Of a stretch of DNA of 49,487 bases, positions 43,384 through 49,487 are shown in pieces; within the stretch, counting starts at the first letter, position 1, and the number at the start of each line of letters is the position of its first letter. Location of the stretch: contig JAJPJO010000225.1 in NCBI GenBank assembly GCA_021324135.1, positions 1 to 49,487 of the forward strand. Reading direction: 5' to 3'. Origin of the DNA: Pseudomonadota bacterium (GTDB taxonomy: Bacteria; Cyanobacteriota; Vampirovibrionia; Obscuribacterales; Obscuribacteraceae). Below the pieces are notes generated by a model that worked only from the letters and a program-made list of their open reading frames with translations, did not search any database and was not told the DNA's origin. A program made the translations under genes and the position numbers.

Positions 43384-44049
43384 ATGACTGAAAGTTCCAA
43401 GCCGACAACAACAGCCGCGCCCAAGAAAAAAGGCGGCGGCGGGATCTTTGTCGTTTTCATGCTCGTGCTCGCCGGCATAGCCGGCGCCATCGGGTTTGGT
43501 GTCGGGTTTACCCAGCCATTCGTACCGGTCGACGGCGGACGGACGGGCTGGCTCAGACCCGGGCTTAAACATCAATATTGTCTGCGCTCATCGGGAAGCG
43601 AGCAGTCGCCTTATTCGATCAGCGTCAGCATAAACAGCCATAAACTACCGCCAATTACAGCAAGCGGACGGATTATCGATGTGACTGATCTTGTCTTGCG
43701 GGGGCGCAACAAAATTACATTTGAAGCAAAACGGCTGCCGCAGGGCATGTTCGACGCGCACGCATCCTCGATTGCCGTGTACATTGTCGAAATGCCCCAC
43801 ACTGCCGGTAGTGGCATCCCCGGGTTAGAGAATCTGCAAGCGGCGCCCAAGGAGCCGCAAGCGGACAAGACAGCGCCAGCGCCTGCGCCGGGCGGCAATC
43901 AAGGCGGATCTCAGAAGAATGTCGCGCAGGCAGTCAACCCGGTCAATGATGTTTCCAGCAGCGGCCAGGTTCTGGTCAAATACGAAAAACATGGATCAGA
44001 TCAGGGAGACTTCAAAGACGAGCTCGATTGGGAGACCATTAATGAGTAG
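43384..44049 (+). CDS. Membrane-anchored protein of unknown function
   Basis: A 221-residue protein. An N-terminal Lys-rich stretch is followed by one TM (about 22-46, IFVVFMLVLAGIAGAIGFGVGF), so the C-terminal part probably faces outward. That part has about 100 residues of beta-sandwich character (SPYSISVSINSHKLPPIT...IDVTDLVLRGRNKITFEAK), then a Pro/Ala/Gly-rich linker and an acidic end. No family recognised. Its stop overlaps the start of the SLH gene by 8 bases, implying co-translation. The divergent neighbour is 261 bases upstream. Confidence 0.75.
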   Translation: MTESSKPTTTAAPKKKGGGGIFVVFMLVLAGIAGAIGFGVGFTQPFVPVDGGRTGWLRPGLKHQYCLRSSGSEQSPYSISVSINSHKLPPITASGRIIDVTDLVLRGRNKITFEAKRLPQGMFDAHASSIAVYIVEMPHTAGSGIPGLENLQAAPKEPQADKTAPAPAPGGNQGGSQKNVAQAVNPVNDVSSSGQVLVKYEKHGSDQGDFKDELDWETINE

Positions 44050-45148
44050 CTTCCCCCGATTCTCTCAGCTGATCATCGCCTGCCTTGTCATTGCCAATGG
44101 TTATTTCGTTGGTTATGCATTGGGATTGAATTTGCATGGCACCAGGCTGAACCGGGGTGTAGCCAGCAGCATCAATAAGGCGCAAGCAGTATCTGCAAAG
44201 CCTGGAGCAGCCGCTACTGATTCATCCGGAACGCCTGGCAAGAGCGCCGATCAAGGGAACGGAAAGGGCTCGGCAGGCAGTAGCGCAGCCGCCGGCGATA
44301 ATGCTTCTGGTGATGGCAGTGGCAAGAAGGGAACCTCTAATGCAGGCGCTGACACCACATCTGGTGGCGGTAAGACCAAGTTGTCGGATTCTGAATCGGT
44401 GGACTCTCGACTGGCGGACAGCTTGCAGAAGGCGTCCGAGGCACATCTAATCAGCAACTCCGCCGATGGGCTCTTTCATCCCGATGATCCGGTCACAAGA
44501 GCCGCCTTTGCTCGCTGGCTGGTTCAGATAAAACAGCCACCATCAGCGGTGCCGTCAAAACCTACCTATGCCGACGTCAGTGCCGGCGATCCTTATTATA
44601 AGGATATTGAATCGGCAACAACGGCACACTTGATGGAAGGGTATTCTAAGAAGGGTGAAAAACGGCAGTTTAAGCCAAACGAGCTTATCACCCGTGAGCA
44701 GTTCGCGCAGTTGTATGTGAACTTCTCCGGAAAGAGTTCGCGCGTGGAAAAGTTGACCGATAAGGAAATCAAAGAAGGCTTGCGGTACGATCCCGATCAG
44801 ACGCAAACCTCCGCCTTCGGTTACAAGGACGAAGGTGAGATTGATGACTGGGCACGACCGTACGTCGCAGTAGCGCAGCAGGCTGGCGTGCTCGATCAAG
44901 CCTTCGACTGCAATCCCGGCTCCGTTGATGAGAAGAAACGTTTCCTTCATCCCCAGAAGAAAATAACCAGAGCTGAAGCGCTCAATATTCTCATCAAGTT
45001 ATATGGAATCGCCGGCGGTGGCAATGCGGATTCGAATTCTGAATCTGAGTCAACCACGAAGGCGGCAGCGGAACCGGCTGAGAAAGCCGATTCGAGCAGC
45101 CAAACTGCGCATTCAGCCGGCGGTAATAAAACAGACAAGTCTAACTAG
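44042..45148 (+). CDS. SLH-domain protein with N-terminal anchor
   Basis: A 368-residue protein. I chose the ATG at 44042, where the TM begins (FSQLIIACLVIANGYFVGYALG); an in-frame longer version to 43919 lies inside the previous gene. A Gly/Ser/Asp-rich linker (about 45-120) leads to three SLH-like repeats: ISNSADGLFHPDDPVTRAAFARWL, YADVSAGDPYYKDIESA...ITREQFAQLY and FGYKDEGEIDD...ITRAEALNIL. SLH domains bind secondary cell-wall polymers or peptidoglycan. A Ser/Ala-rich tail ends the protein. It may bridge the inner membrane and wall, together with the genes on either side. Confidence 0.88.
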   Translation: MSSFPRFSQLIIACLVIANGYFVGYALGLNLHGTRLNRGVASSINKAQAVSAKPGAAATDSSGTPGKSADQGNGKGSAGSSAAAGDNASGDGSGKKGTSNAGADTTSGGGKTKLSDSESVDSRLADSLQKASEAHLISNSADGLFHPDDPVTRAAFARWLVQIKQPPSAVPSKPTYADVSAGDPYYKDIESATTAHLMEGYSKKGEKRQFKPNELITREQFAQLYVNFSGKSSRVEKLTDKEIKEGLRYDPDQTQTSAFGYKDEGEIDDWARPYVAVAQQAGVLDQAFDCNPGSVDEKKRFLHPQKKITRAEALNILIKLYGIAGGGNADSNSESESTTKAAAEPAEKADSSSQTAHSAGGNKTDKSN

Positions 45149-45166
45149 TCGAGGTATGAGGAGAGG

Positions 45167-45307
45167 ATGAAGAATTTTTTTGCATTCACCAAAGGCGATA
45201 TCATCCTGATTGTCTTGCTCGTCGCAACGCTGGCGGTTTCCTCTGGTTATTACTGCGGCACGCAGCTCAAAATGGGGCTGAAATTGAGCCAGGCGAATAG
45301 CCCTTAA
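45167..45307 (+). CDS. 46-residue membrane microprotein
   Basis: A short gene with an AGGAG site five bases before the ATG at 45167. The product has a single hydrophobic helix (residues 12-32, IILIVLLVATLAVSSGYYCG) followed by a short polar tail ending LSQANSP. It lies 18 bases past the SLH gene, so all three genes from 43384 probably form one unit. The topology (short N-terminus, one TM, short tail) echoes that of its two neighbours. Function unknown. Confidence 0.75.
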   Translation: MKNFFAFTKGDIILIVLLVATLAVSSGYYCGTQLKMGLKLSQANSP

Positions 45308-45337
45308 ATCCAGTAATATTCAGTGTTTCAAAGATTA

Positions 45338-45352
45338 TTAAGGAAACCTTAA
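45338..45352. promoter_or_regulatory. Inverted repeat upstream of the structured leader
   Basis: TTAAGG and CCTTAA flank AAA (45338-45352). It lies about 60 bases before a possible -10 box TATAAA at 45399-45404, so it could be an activator site. No convincing -35 box was found. Confidence 0.3.
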
Positions 45353-45410
45353 GAACTGGTGTATTTGCTGCTCACGGGTGTAAACCTTTAGTAGACAGTA
45401 TAAATAAGAA

Positions 45411-45620
45411 CAAGCACCAGAGCTGCTTGACCGGATGGTGCTGGAAGCACCGACAAAAATCGAAGACTGCCGAATGCTGGCGGTAACAGCCCACTAGGAT
45501 GTATGTGAAAGGACTGATGTCCGAGCACACCGGCTTACGGTACTGGCTGACGCCAGCATTCTATTTGAACAGAAAGAATTCAAAATCAATTATTCAATCA
45601 GCGTTTTCGAAACGCTGCTG
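45411..45620 (+). ncRNA. Candidate structured leader or small RNA
   Basis: Several perfect stems lie close together. GGTGCT/AGCACC is around 45437-45451. GAATGCTGGCG (45472-45482) pairs with CGCCAGCATTC (45551-45561) over 11 bp, extended inward by CAGCC/GGCTG. Within it are GGAC/GTCC (45511-45522) and ACCG/CGGT. Near the end, CAGCGTTT (45599-45606) pairs with AAACGCTG (45610-45617). A strong ribosome-binding site for the next gene starts at 45631. The density of long-range complementarity suggests a folded leader. I could not assign it to a known riboswitch class. Confidence 0.5.
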
Positions 45621-45644
45621 AGAATGGTACGGAGGTGAAGCTTT

Positions 45645-45914
45645 ATGGCTATCTCACCGGCAATTATCGAAAGACATCGCCGCCCATCGCATCATGTGGT
45701 GCCGCGCTACACACATCGTTTAGAGACACGTCAATGGCATCGCATGCGGACGAATACTCCGTGGTTGATGAAAAAGTCGCATCTGTTAGCGTCTATCGTC
45801 TTGTCAGCCATTGTTGTGTCCAGCTTGATTTGGCTTGTCCCCGCCATCGATGAAATGAAGATGGGGCCGCAAATCCAAATCAGGGACAACACGAGCCTGG
45901 ACGGCATCTGCTAG
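45645..45914 (+). CDS. Small basic membrane protein
   Basis: An 89-residue protein with GGAGGTG eight bases before the ATG. The N-terminus is rich in Arg and His (RHRRPSHHVVPRYTHRLETR), followed by a single TM at about 46-65 (LLASIVLSAIVVSSLIWLV) and a short acidic tail. The positive N-terminus suggests an inside orientation. It follows the structured leader candidate and may be controlled by it. No family recognised. Confidence 0.7.
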   Translation: MAISPAIIERHRRPSHHVVPRYTHRLETRQWHRMRTNTPWLMKKSHLLASIVLSAIVVSSLIWLVPAIDEMKMGPQIQIRDNTSLDGIC

Positions 45915-46053
45915 TGGGGTTTCGCCCTACTTCAGATGTCATCGTTTGAGCAACAGATGCAAAATTCAACACGATGCCGTGATGCCATGCCATGATGCAC
46001 AGTTCAAAAACGTGGCACAGCCAGTCATGTTAATGGCGTAAAAACTTTTTTTG
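45915..46053. other. Intergenic stretch before MITE copy B
   Basis: Directly after the stop of the small membrane-protein gene, AGTGGGG and CCCTACT (with one wobble) can form a short hairpin that may end transcription. The rest holds repeated CGATGCC/GATGCC-like words but no frame with a start signal. The dispersed repeat follows at 46054, and then about 80 further bases with nothing recognisable before the FmdB-like gene. Confidence 0.4.
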
Positions 46054-46171
46054 ACGAGGCCAAAATTGACCCTTTTTGGCATCGTACACGAGGCCATGGA
46101 CACTTATATGGTGCAAAATTTGGGCTTCTGGTATCGGCAACGAGGCCAGAATGGGGCAGTTTTGGCCTCGT
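46054..46171 (+). mobile_element. MITE-like dispersed repeat, copy B
   Basis: A 118-bp element with inverted ends ACGAGGCCAAAA and TTTTGGCCTCGT. It is an inverted copy of 39197-39314, differing at about eight positions. A T-run followed by G precedes both copies in this orientation, so the true element may include it. It encodes no protein. Confidence 0.75.
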
Positions 46172-46252
46172 TGAAATCAGCGATTCCGATCTGTCGTTCT
46201 TTCTGTTATGCAAACGGATCACGCGATGTCTACAACCGCACGCTCTGGTGCG

Positions 46253-46498
46253 TCATCCGCAAGAACCGCAAGAGGTCGCGCAGCACGATCCGCAGCCACC
46301 TGATTTTTTCTTCGTGGCAGTTTTTGCGCCTTGGCCGACATCAGGGGTGATGCCACCGGATCTGATGAACATATTCCATATACGCGCTACTTTCTCGCTG
46401 CCGCAATGGTCGCAGCAGGTGGCGCTGGAATCTTTCATTGAGCGTTCGACAGTGAAATTCTCCTGGCAGTCGCTACAGCGGTAATCGTAGTTAGGCAT
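46253..46498 (-). CDS. FmdB-family zinc-ribbon protein
   Basis: An 81-residue protein. It begins MPNYDYRCSDCQENF, with the second pair CDHCGSEKVARIW, the one-zinc ribbon typical of FmdB-type putative regulators of C1 metabolism genes. The C-terminus is Gly/Cys-rich (GGCGSCCATSCGSCG) and might bind additional metal. It is the last of a minus-strand series after the SpoIID-like and site-2 protease genes, 82 bases from the latter. The family is recognised; the biological role is generally poorly known. Confidence 0.88.
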   Translation of the reverse strand: MPNYDYRCSDCQENFTVERSMKDSSATCCDHCGSEKVARIWNMFIRSGGITPDVGQGAKTATKKKSGGCGSCCATSCGSCG

Positions 46499-46580
46499 GT
46501 CGCTTTGTCTCCAAATCTGTTTTTAATTCTCGATTTCACCTATTCGATTTCAGGTATTCGATTCACGTATTCGATTTAAA

Positions 46581-48044
46581 TCACTTTTGATTCGGTGCTG
46601 GACTTGCAGGCGGTGCGGAGTCGGCTCCTGGAGTTGTGCCGGCTGCTGGCGTGCTGCCTGCAGCTGGAGTGGTGCCTGTCGCTGGAGTGGTGCCTGCTGC
46701 TGGTGTGGTGCCGGCTGCTGGTGCGGTGCCTGCTGCTGGTGCGGTGCCTGCTGCTGGCGTGGTGCTTGCCGCTGGCGCCGTTCCAGCCGATGGTGCGGTG
46801 CCGGCTGCTGGAGCCGTTCCAGCCGATGGTGCAGTGCCTGTGCTCGGAGGTGCAGTGCCTGTGTCAGACTTATCCTGGGGTCCTGCTCTTTCCTCTCGCG
46901 CCTTCTTAAGATCGAGTTTGCCTTGCATGAGCGCGGTGACATCGTTGACCATGATCACCACCATCAGTACCAACAAGCTGATCAGCCCCCAGCGAAAGAT
47001 TTCGCCTTGTGCCTTCTCACCCATTGGGCGGCCGCGCACGGCTTCGACTGCCATAAATGCGAGATGACCACCATCAAGAGCGGGCCATGGAATCAAGTTT
47101 ATGATGGCCAGATCCATGCTGATTAGAATCGTAAACAATGAAAGCTGGTTCCAATCCTGTTCTTTCGCGATGTCGGAACCTAATTTCATGACCGCCAGTA
47201 TGCCGTGCACGTCGCCCGGACCGACAGTAGTATCGGGTCCGACTGCGGGTTTGCCTCCCGAGGCGACCCAGGCGGCGATGCCTTTGCCGATCATGCCGAG
47301 CGCCTGTATCATGCCGTTTGTAAGCTCGCACAGCCGATTGAATGCGATGACGGCAATCTCGGGCAGGCTCTTGTCGATTTTTTCGTAGCCAATCACCTTT
47401 TGGTTCAAAACCATGCCGATTTTGCCTTCGCCATTGGTCGTCACTTTGATATCCAGAGGCTGATCGTTGCGCAGCATATGGAGAGTGACTTGCTGGGCTT
47501 TGTGCTCCTCAAGGAATTTGACTGTCTCGGGCGTCGTTTCGACCTTGTAATCGTCGATTGAAAGTATCCTGTCGCCTGGTTTGACTCCTGCATTCTTGGC
47601 GATCGGATTCTTGGCGAAGAGCTGTTGCACCTCGACTTGTGTCTTCGGATTGCCTTGAATGACCAGCATCATGAACATAATCAGATAGGCAAAGAGAATG
47701 TTGAAACCGACGCCTGCAAACGCAACCAGCGCCCTTTGCCAGATGGGAAACTTCTTGAATGGCTGCAACTCGACGCCGTAGGCATCCTTATCATGCTGAG
47801 ACTCGTCGCCCAGCTCGGGAATGGCGACATAACCGCCAAGCAAAGCGGCGTGTATGCGAAACTGCGTTCCCCACTTGTGTCCGACGACGACGAAAGGACC
47901 GACCGGCAAACCGATTCCGAAAACCGGCGTTTGAAAACCAAAGAGACGCGCCACTAAGAAGTGCCCACATTCGTGCACGATGACCAACACGCTGATGATG
48001 CCAATCATCAGAATCCAGGCGAGAGCTTGCAATACGAAGTCCAT
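46581..48044 (-). CDS. rseP: RseP-type site-2 protease (M50) with repeat tail
   Basis: A 487-residue intramembrane zinc peptidase. HECGH at 24-28 lies inside the first TM, and the second motif, NLIPWPALDGGH, falls near residue 320, giving the third metal ligand. A PDZ domain occupies about 130-210 (NAGVKPGDRILSIDDYKVETTPE). Further TM segments lie near 100-125 and 350-370. M50 enzymes cut membrane-bound anti-sigma factors and signal-peptide remnants. From about 395 the protein ends in about fifteen six-residue repeats of TAPAAG type, which are unusual for RseP and may form a flexible or wall-spanning tail. It follows the SpoIID-like gene by 81 bases. Confidence 0.92.
   Translation of the reverse strand: MDFVLQALAWILMIGIISVLVIVHECGHFLVARLFGFQTPVFGIGLPVGPFVVVGHKWGTQFRIHAALLGGYVAIPELGDESQHDKDAYGVELQPFKKFPIWQRALVAFAGVGFNILFAYLIMFMMLVIQGNPKTQVEVQQLFAKNPIAKNAGVKPGDRILSIDDYKVETTPETVKFLEEHKAQQVTLHMLRNDQPLDIKVTTNGEGKIGMVLNQKVIGYEKIDKSLPEIAVIAFNRLCELTNGMIQALGMIGKGIAAWVASGGKPAVGPDTTVGPGDVHGILAVMKLGSDIAKEQDWNQLSLFTILISMDLAIINLIPWPALDGGHLAFMAVEAVRGRPMGEKAQGEIFRWGLISLLVLMVVIMVNDVTALMQGKLDLKKAREERAGPQDKSDTGTAPPSTGTAPSAGTAPAAGTAPSAGTAPAASTTPAAGTAPAAGTAPAAGTTPAAGTTPATGTTPAAGSTPAAGTTPGADSAPPASPAPNQK
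46584..46860 (-). repeat. Hexapeptide-coding tandem repeat in the RseP tail
   Basis: About fifteen 18-bp units encode variants of TAPAAG (also TTPAAG, TAPSAG). The whole-codon period allows length change without frameshift. The repeat explains the long open frames on the opposite strand here. Confidence 0.85.
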
Positions 48045-48125
48045 GGAAACGGAATAGCCTCACGAAATGTCTATAAGACCCGTCTAAGCAAACCTAACGG
48101 GCATCATTTACCAAGTATCACTCAA

Positions 48126-49487
48126 CTATAGCGCCGGTGTCTCGACTAGTTGCTCGAAAGTTACGTCTTTATAGTAATAGTTTAAGATCTGTCCTGCATT
48201 ATAGCCATGTTCGGCAAGTGTGCGCGCACCCCACTGCGACATGCCGAGGCCGTGCCCGAAGCCCTGCCCTTTGAAGACGTACGAGTTTTGATCCGCCAGG
48301 ACATTAAAATTAGTGCTTGGCAAACCGAACGCTTCCCGCAGTCTGGTTCCAGGGACTAAAGCGGCGCCCTGAGTGCCTACGATGAGCATGTTCCTTACCC
48401 GGCCGGACGTGCTTCTGTCCACCGGGAATGCGCCGAGAATGGTGCCTGTGTCTTTGGCGAATAGTTTGTCCAGTTGATCGAGAGAAACCTTGCGCTCCCA
48501 GCTCTGGTATTTCGATTTGCTGTCATGGTCGGGCACTGACTTCAGGAAGGTCAATTCGCGGGTCCATACATTCTCCGCCAGATCGGTGCAACCGCCCGAT
48601 GTGGCATGGAACAGGGCAGGAACGATTTGCCCGTTGTGCTTCATGACCACGCCTCTGGTGCGGGCCACCGCCGAACTGGAGGATACGGTCTCGGCAGCCA
48701 CGCCGCGATAGACCTGATCCAGAACGCTGGCTTTGATGTCGAAGCCTTGCGAGTCATACTTGCCGAAATTTGCCAGGGCGTAAGAGCGGGCTGCAATTGC
48801 CTGGGCCTTGAGCGCTTCCTCGGGCCACGAGCTCGGCATTTCAGAGGGCAAAACCGACTTCAGGTAATCCTCGACATCCAGAATGTTTACTGCCGTCAAT
48901 CGCGTGACCGCACAGCCGCTAGCGTCTTTGACGGTTGCCGATTTGATCCAGAGCGCACCGCGGTACATGCGGCCGTTGAGGGAGAAAACGAAGGACGTCG
49001 AGCTGTCGGGAGACGCTTGGCTCGGAACCAGCAATACACCGCCTGTGATACTGTACGTCTGCCCCGGCAAAGAGCGAAGATTGCTTACCGGTGGAGGCGC
49101 ATCCATAGGCGAAACGGCTGCGGCGCCCGGGAAATATGCCACATTCCGAACGCCACCAGGGCTTCGCTCACCCAGAGCAAGCGCGTATTTGTCCACGGCT
49201 CGCCGACCGCTGAACACGAGCGCCGTGCTGCCACCAGGCGCGGTGCGGGCAGAGAATCGCCACTGCGTCATCGGGTGCAGACTGGCCACCTGCTTGCCGT
49301 TGCTGAGGTCGAGAACGTCCGCACCATCCATGGTGTCTACAAAAATATCAGCCACATTGACGGCCAGACCTATGCGGACAGCAATTTTGCCATCTGCCTG
49401 CATGCGCCGTAAATATTCTGTTGGTGAGGGTTTCCCGGCAATTTCCGTTCGGCTAGGCGATACCGTATTTGAAGCCAGATACCAACC
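48126..49487 (-). CDS. SpoIID/LytB-domain protein, 5' end beyond window
   Basis: At least 453 residues. An ATG lies at 49403, but the same frame stays open from there to the window edge, so the true start and probably a signal peptide lie outside. The SpoIID domain is clear: DYLKSVLPSEMPSSWPEEALKAQAIAARSYAL, VYRGVAAETVSSSSAVARTRGVVMKHNG, FHATSGGCTDLAENVW and the end VFKGQGFGHGLGMSQWGARTLAEHGYNAGQILNYYY-like block (split here across residues 380-415). SpoIID proteins are peptidoglycan lytic transglycosylases that degrade denuded glycans; cyanobacterial relatives have envelope roles. Catalytic Glu lies in PSEMPSSW. The N-terminal 170 residues are a beta-rich domain of unknown type. Confidence 0.88.
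   Translation of the reverse strand, partial: GWYLASNTVSPSRTEIAGKPSPTEYLRRMQADGKIAVRIGLAVNVADIFVDTMDGADVLDLSNGKQVASLHPMTQWRFSARTAPGGSTALVFSGRRAVDKYALALGERSPGGVRNVAYFPGAAAVSPMDAPPPVSNLRSLPGQTYSITGGVLLVPSQASPDSSTSFVFSLNGRMYRGALWIKSATVKDASGCAVTRLTAVNILDVEDYLKSVLPSEMPSSWPEEALKAQAIAARSYALANFGKYDSQGFDIKASVLDQVYRGVAAETVSSSSAVARTRGVVMKHNGQIVPALFHATSGGCTDLAENVWTRELTFLKSVPDHDSKSKYQSWERKVSLDQLDKLFAKDTGTILGAFPVDRSTSGRVRNMLIVGTQGAALVPGTRLREAFGLPSTNFNVLADQNSYVFKGQGFGHGLGMSQWGARTLAEHGYNAGQILNYYYKDVTFEQLVETPAL

Noticed and set aside
45494..45541. ykkC-type (guanidine-I) riboswitch
   Set aside because: CTAGG and GTCCGAG are in the right order, but the conserved downstream G-rich, AAAAGCCC-like segment is missing, so it was not called.
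46587..47126. Cys/Trp-rich and Ala/Val-rich plus-strand frames near 46.6-47.1 kb
   Set aside because: They are translations of the antisense of the TAPAAG repeat in the RseP tail.
1..49487. tRNA, rRNA, transposase or phage genes
   Set aside because: No cloverleaf-like sequence with a T-loop GGTTCRANYCC core, no rRNA stretch and no transposase or phage motif was seen on either strand.

Overview
The window reads as chromosomal DNA of a free-living bacterium of moderate GC content. The mix of features is a large transaldolase/phosphoglucose-isomerase fusion, eukaryote-like Ser/Thr kinases carrying LRR or Sel1 repeats, SLH-domain and TPR envelope proteins, type II fatty-acid synthesis genes, and many secreted proteins of unknown function. 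This suits a non-photosynthetic relative of Cyanobacteria (Melainabacteria/Vampirovibrionia, Obscuribacterales-like). That placement is inferred from gene content alone; no rRNA or other phylogenetic marker is present. I found no tRNA, rRNA, CRISPR array, transposase or phage gene.

Layout. 0-6.2 kb: a palindrome at the left edge, a small repeat protein, a TetR regulator with a good promoter, and two membrane Ser/Thr kinases (kinase-TM-LRR; zinc module-kinase-TM-Sel1). 6.2-14.6 kb: a small secreted basic protein, an OPT-family transporter, a secreted beta-helix-like protein, a zf-TFIIB/Bax-inhibitor-1 membrane protein, a secreted sulfatase with a low-complexity insertion, a futalosine-hydrolase-like nucleosidase and an unknown protein. 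14.8-19.8 kb: a 928-residue LRR protein and a two-component system. 20.0-24.0 kb: tal-pgi fusion plus glucokinase, a glucose-handling unit. 24.0-27.8 kb: a predicted pseudokinase with a zinc module, preceded by an unknown protein with 13-residue repeats. 28.0-35.3 kb: cysK, a small secreted protein, gatA, a fabG-acpP-fabF cluster and an ADP-ribosylglycohydrolase-family protein with a degenerate metal site. 35.3-38.8 kb: a 5' leader with attenuator-like architecture, then a 1021-residue protein with gluzincin-type zinc-peptidase motifs. 38.8-39.5 kb: an intergenic repeat hotspot. 39.5-46.2 kb: TPR protein, panB, a Cys-rich copper-storage-like protein and its partner, a three-gene cluster of N-terminally membrane-anchored proteins including an SLH protein and a 46-residue microprotein, a structured RNA-like leader and a small membrane protein. 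46.2-49.5 kb: an FmdB-like zinc ribbon, an RseP-type site-2 protease with a repeat tail, and a SpoIID-domain protein that runs off the right edge.

The most notable signals are these. (1) Two kinase-fold proteins share an unusual N-terminal CxxCGK...CxC module; one has a changed catalytic loop and the other has lost the catalytic Asp. (2) A kinase and a separate giant protein carry the same LRR type. (3) The leader at 35.5-35.68 kb contains mutually exclusive helices and an intrinsic terminator ahead of the putative metallopeptidase gene. (4) A 118-bp MITE-like element occurs twice in inverted orientation, bracketing about 6.7 kb. (5) A structured RNA candidate lies at 45.4-45.6 kb. All functional statements rest on motif reading; no database search was possible.
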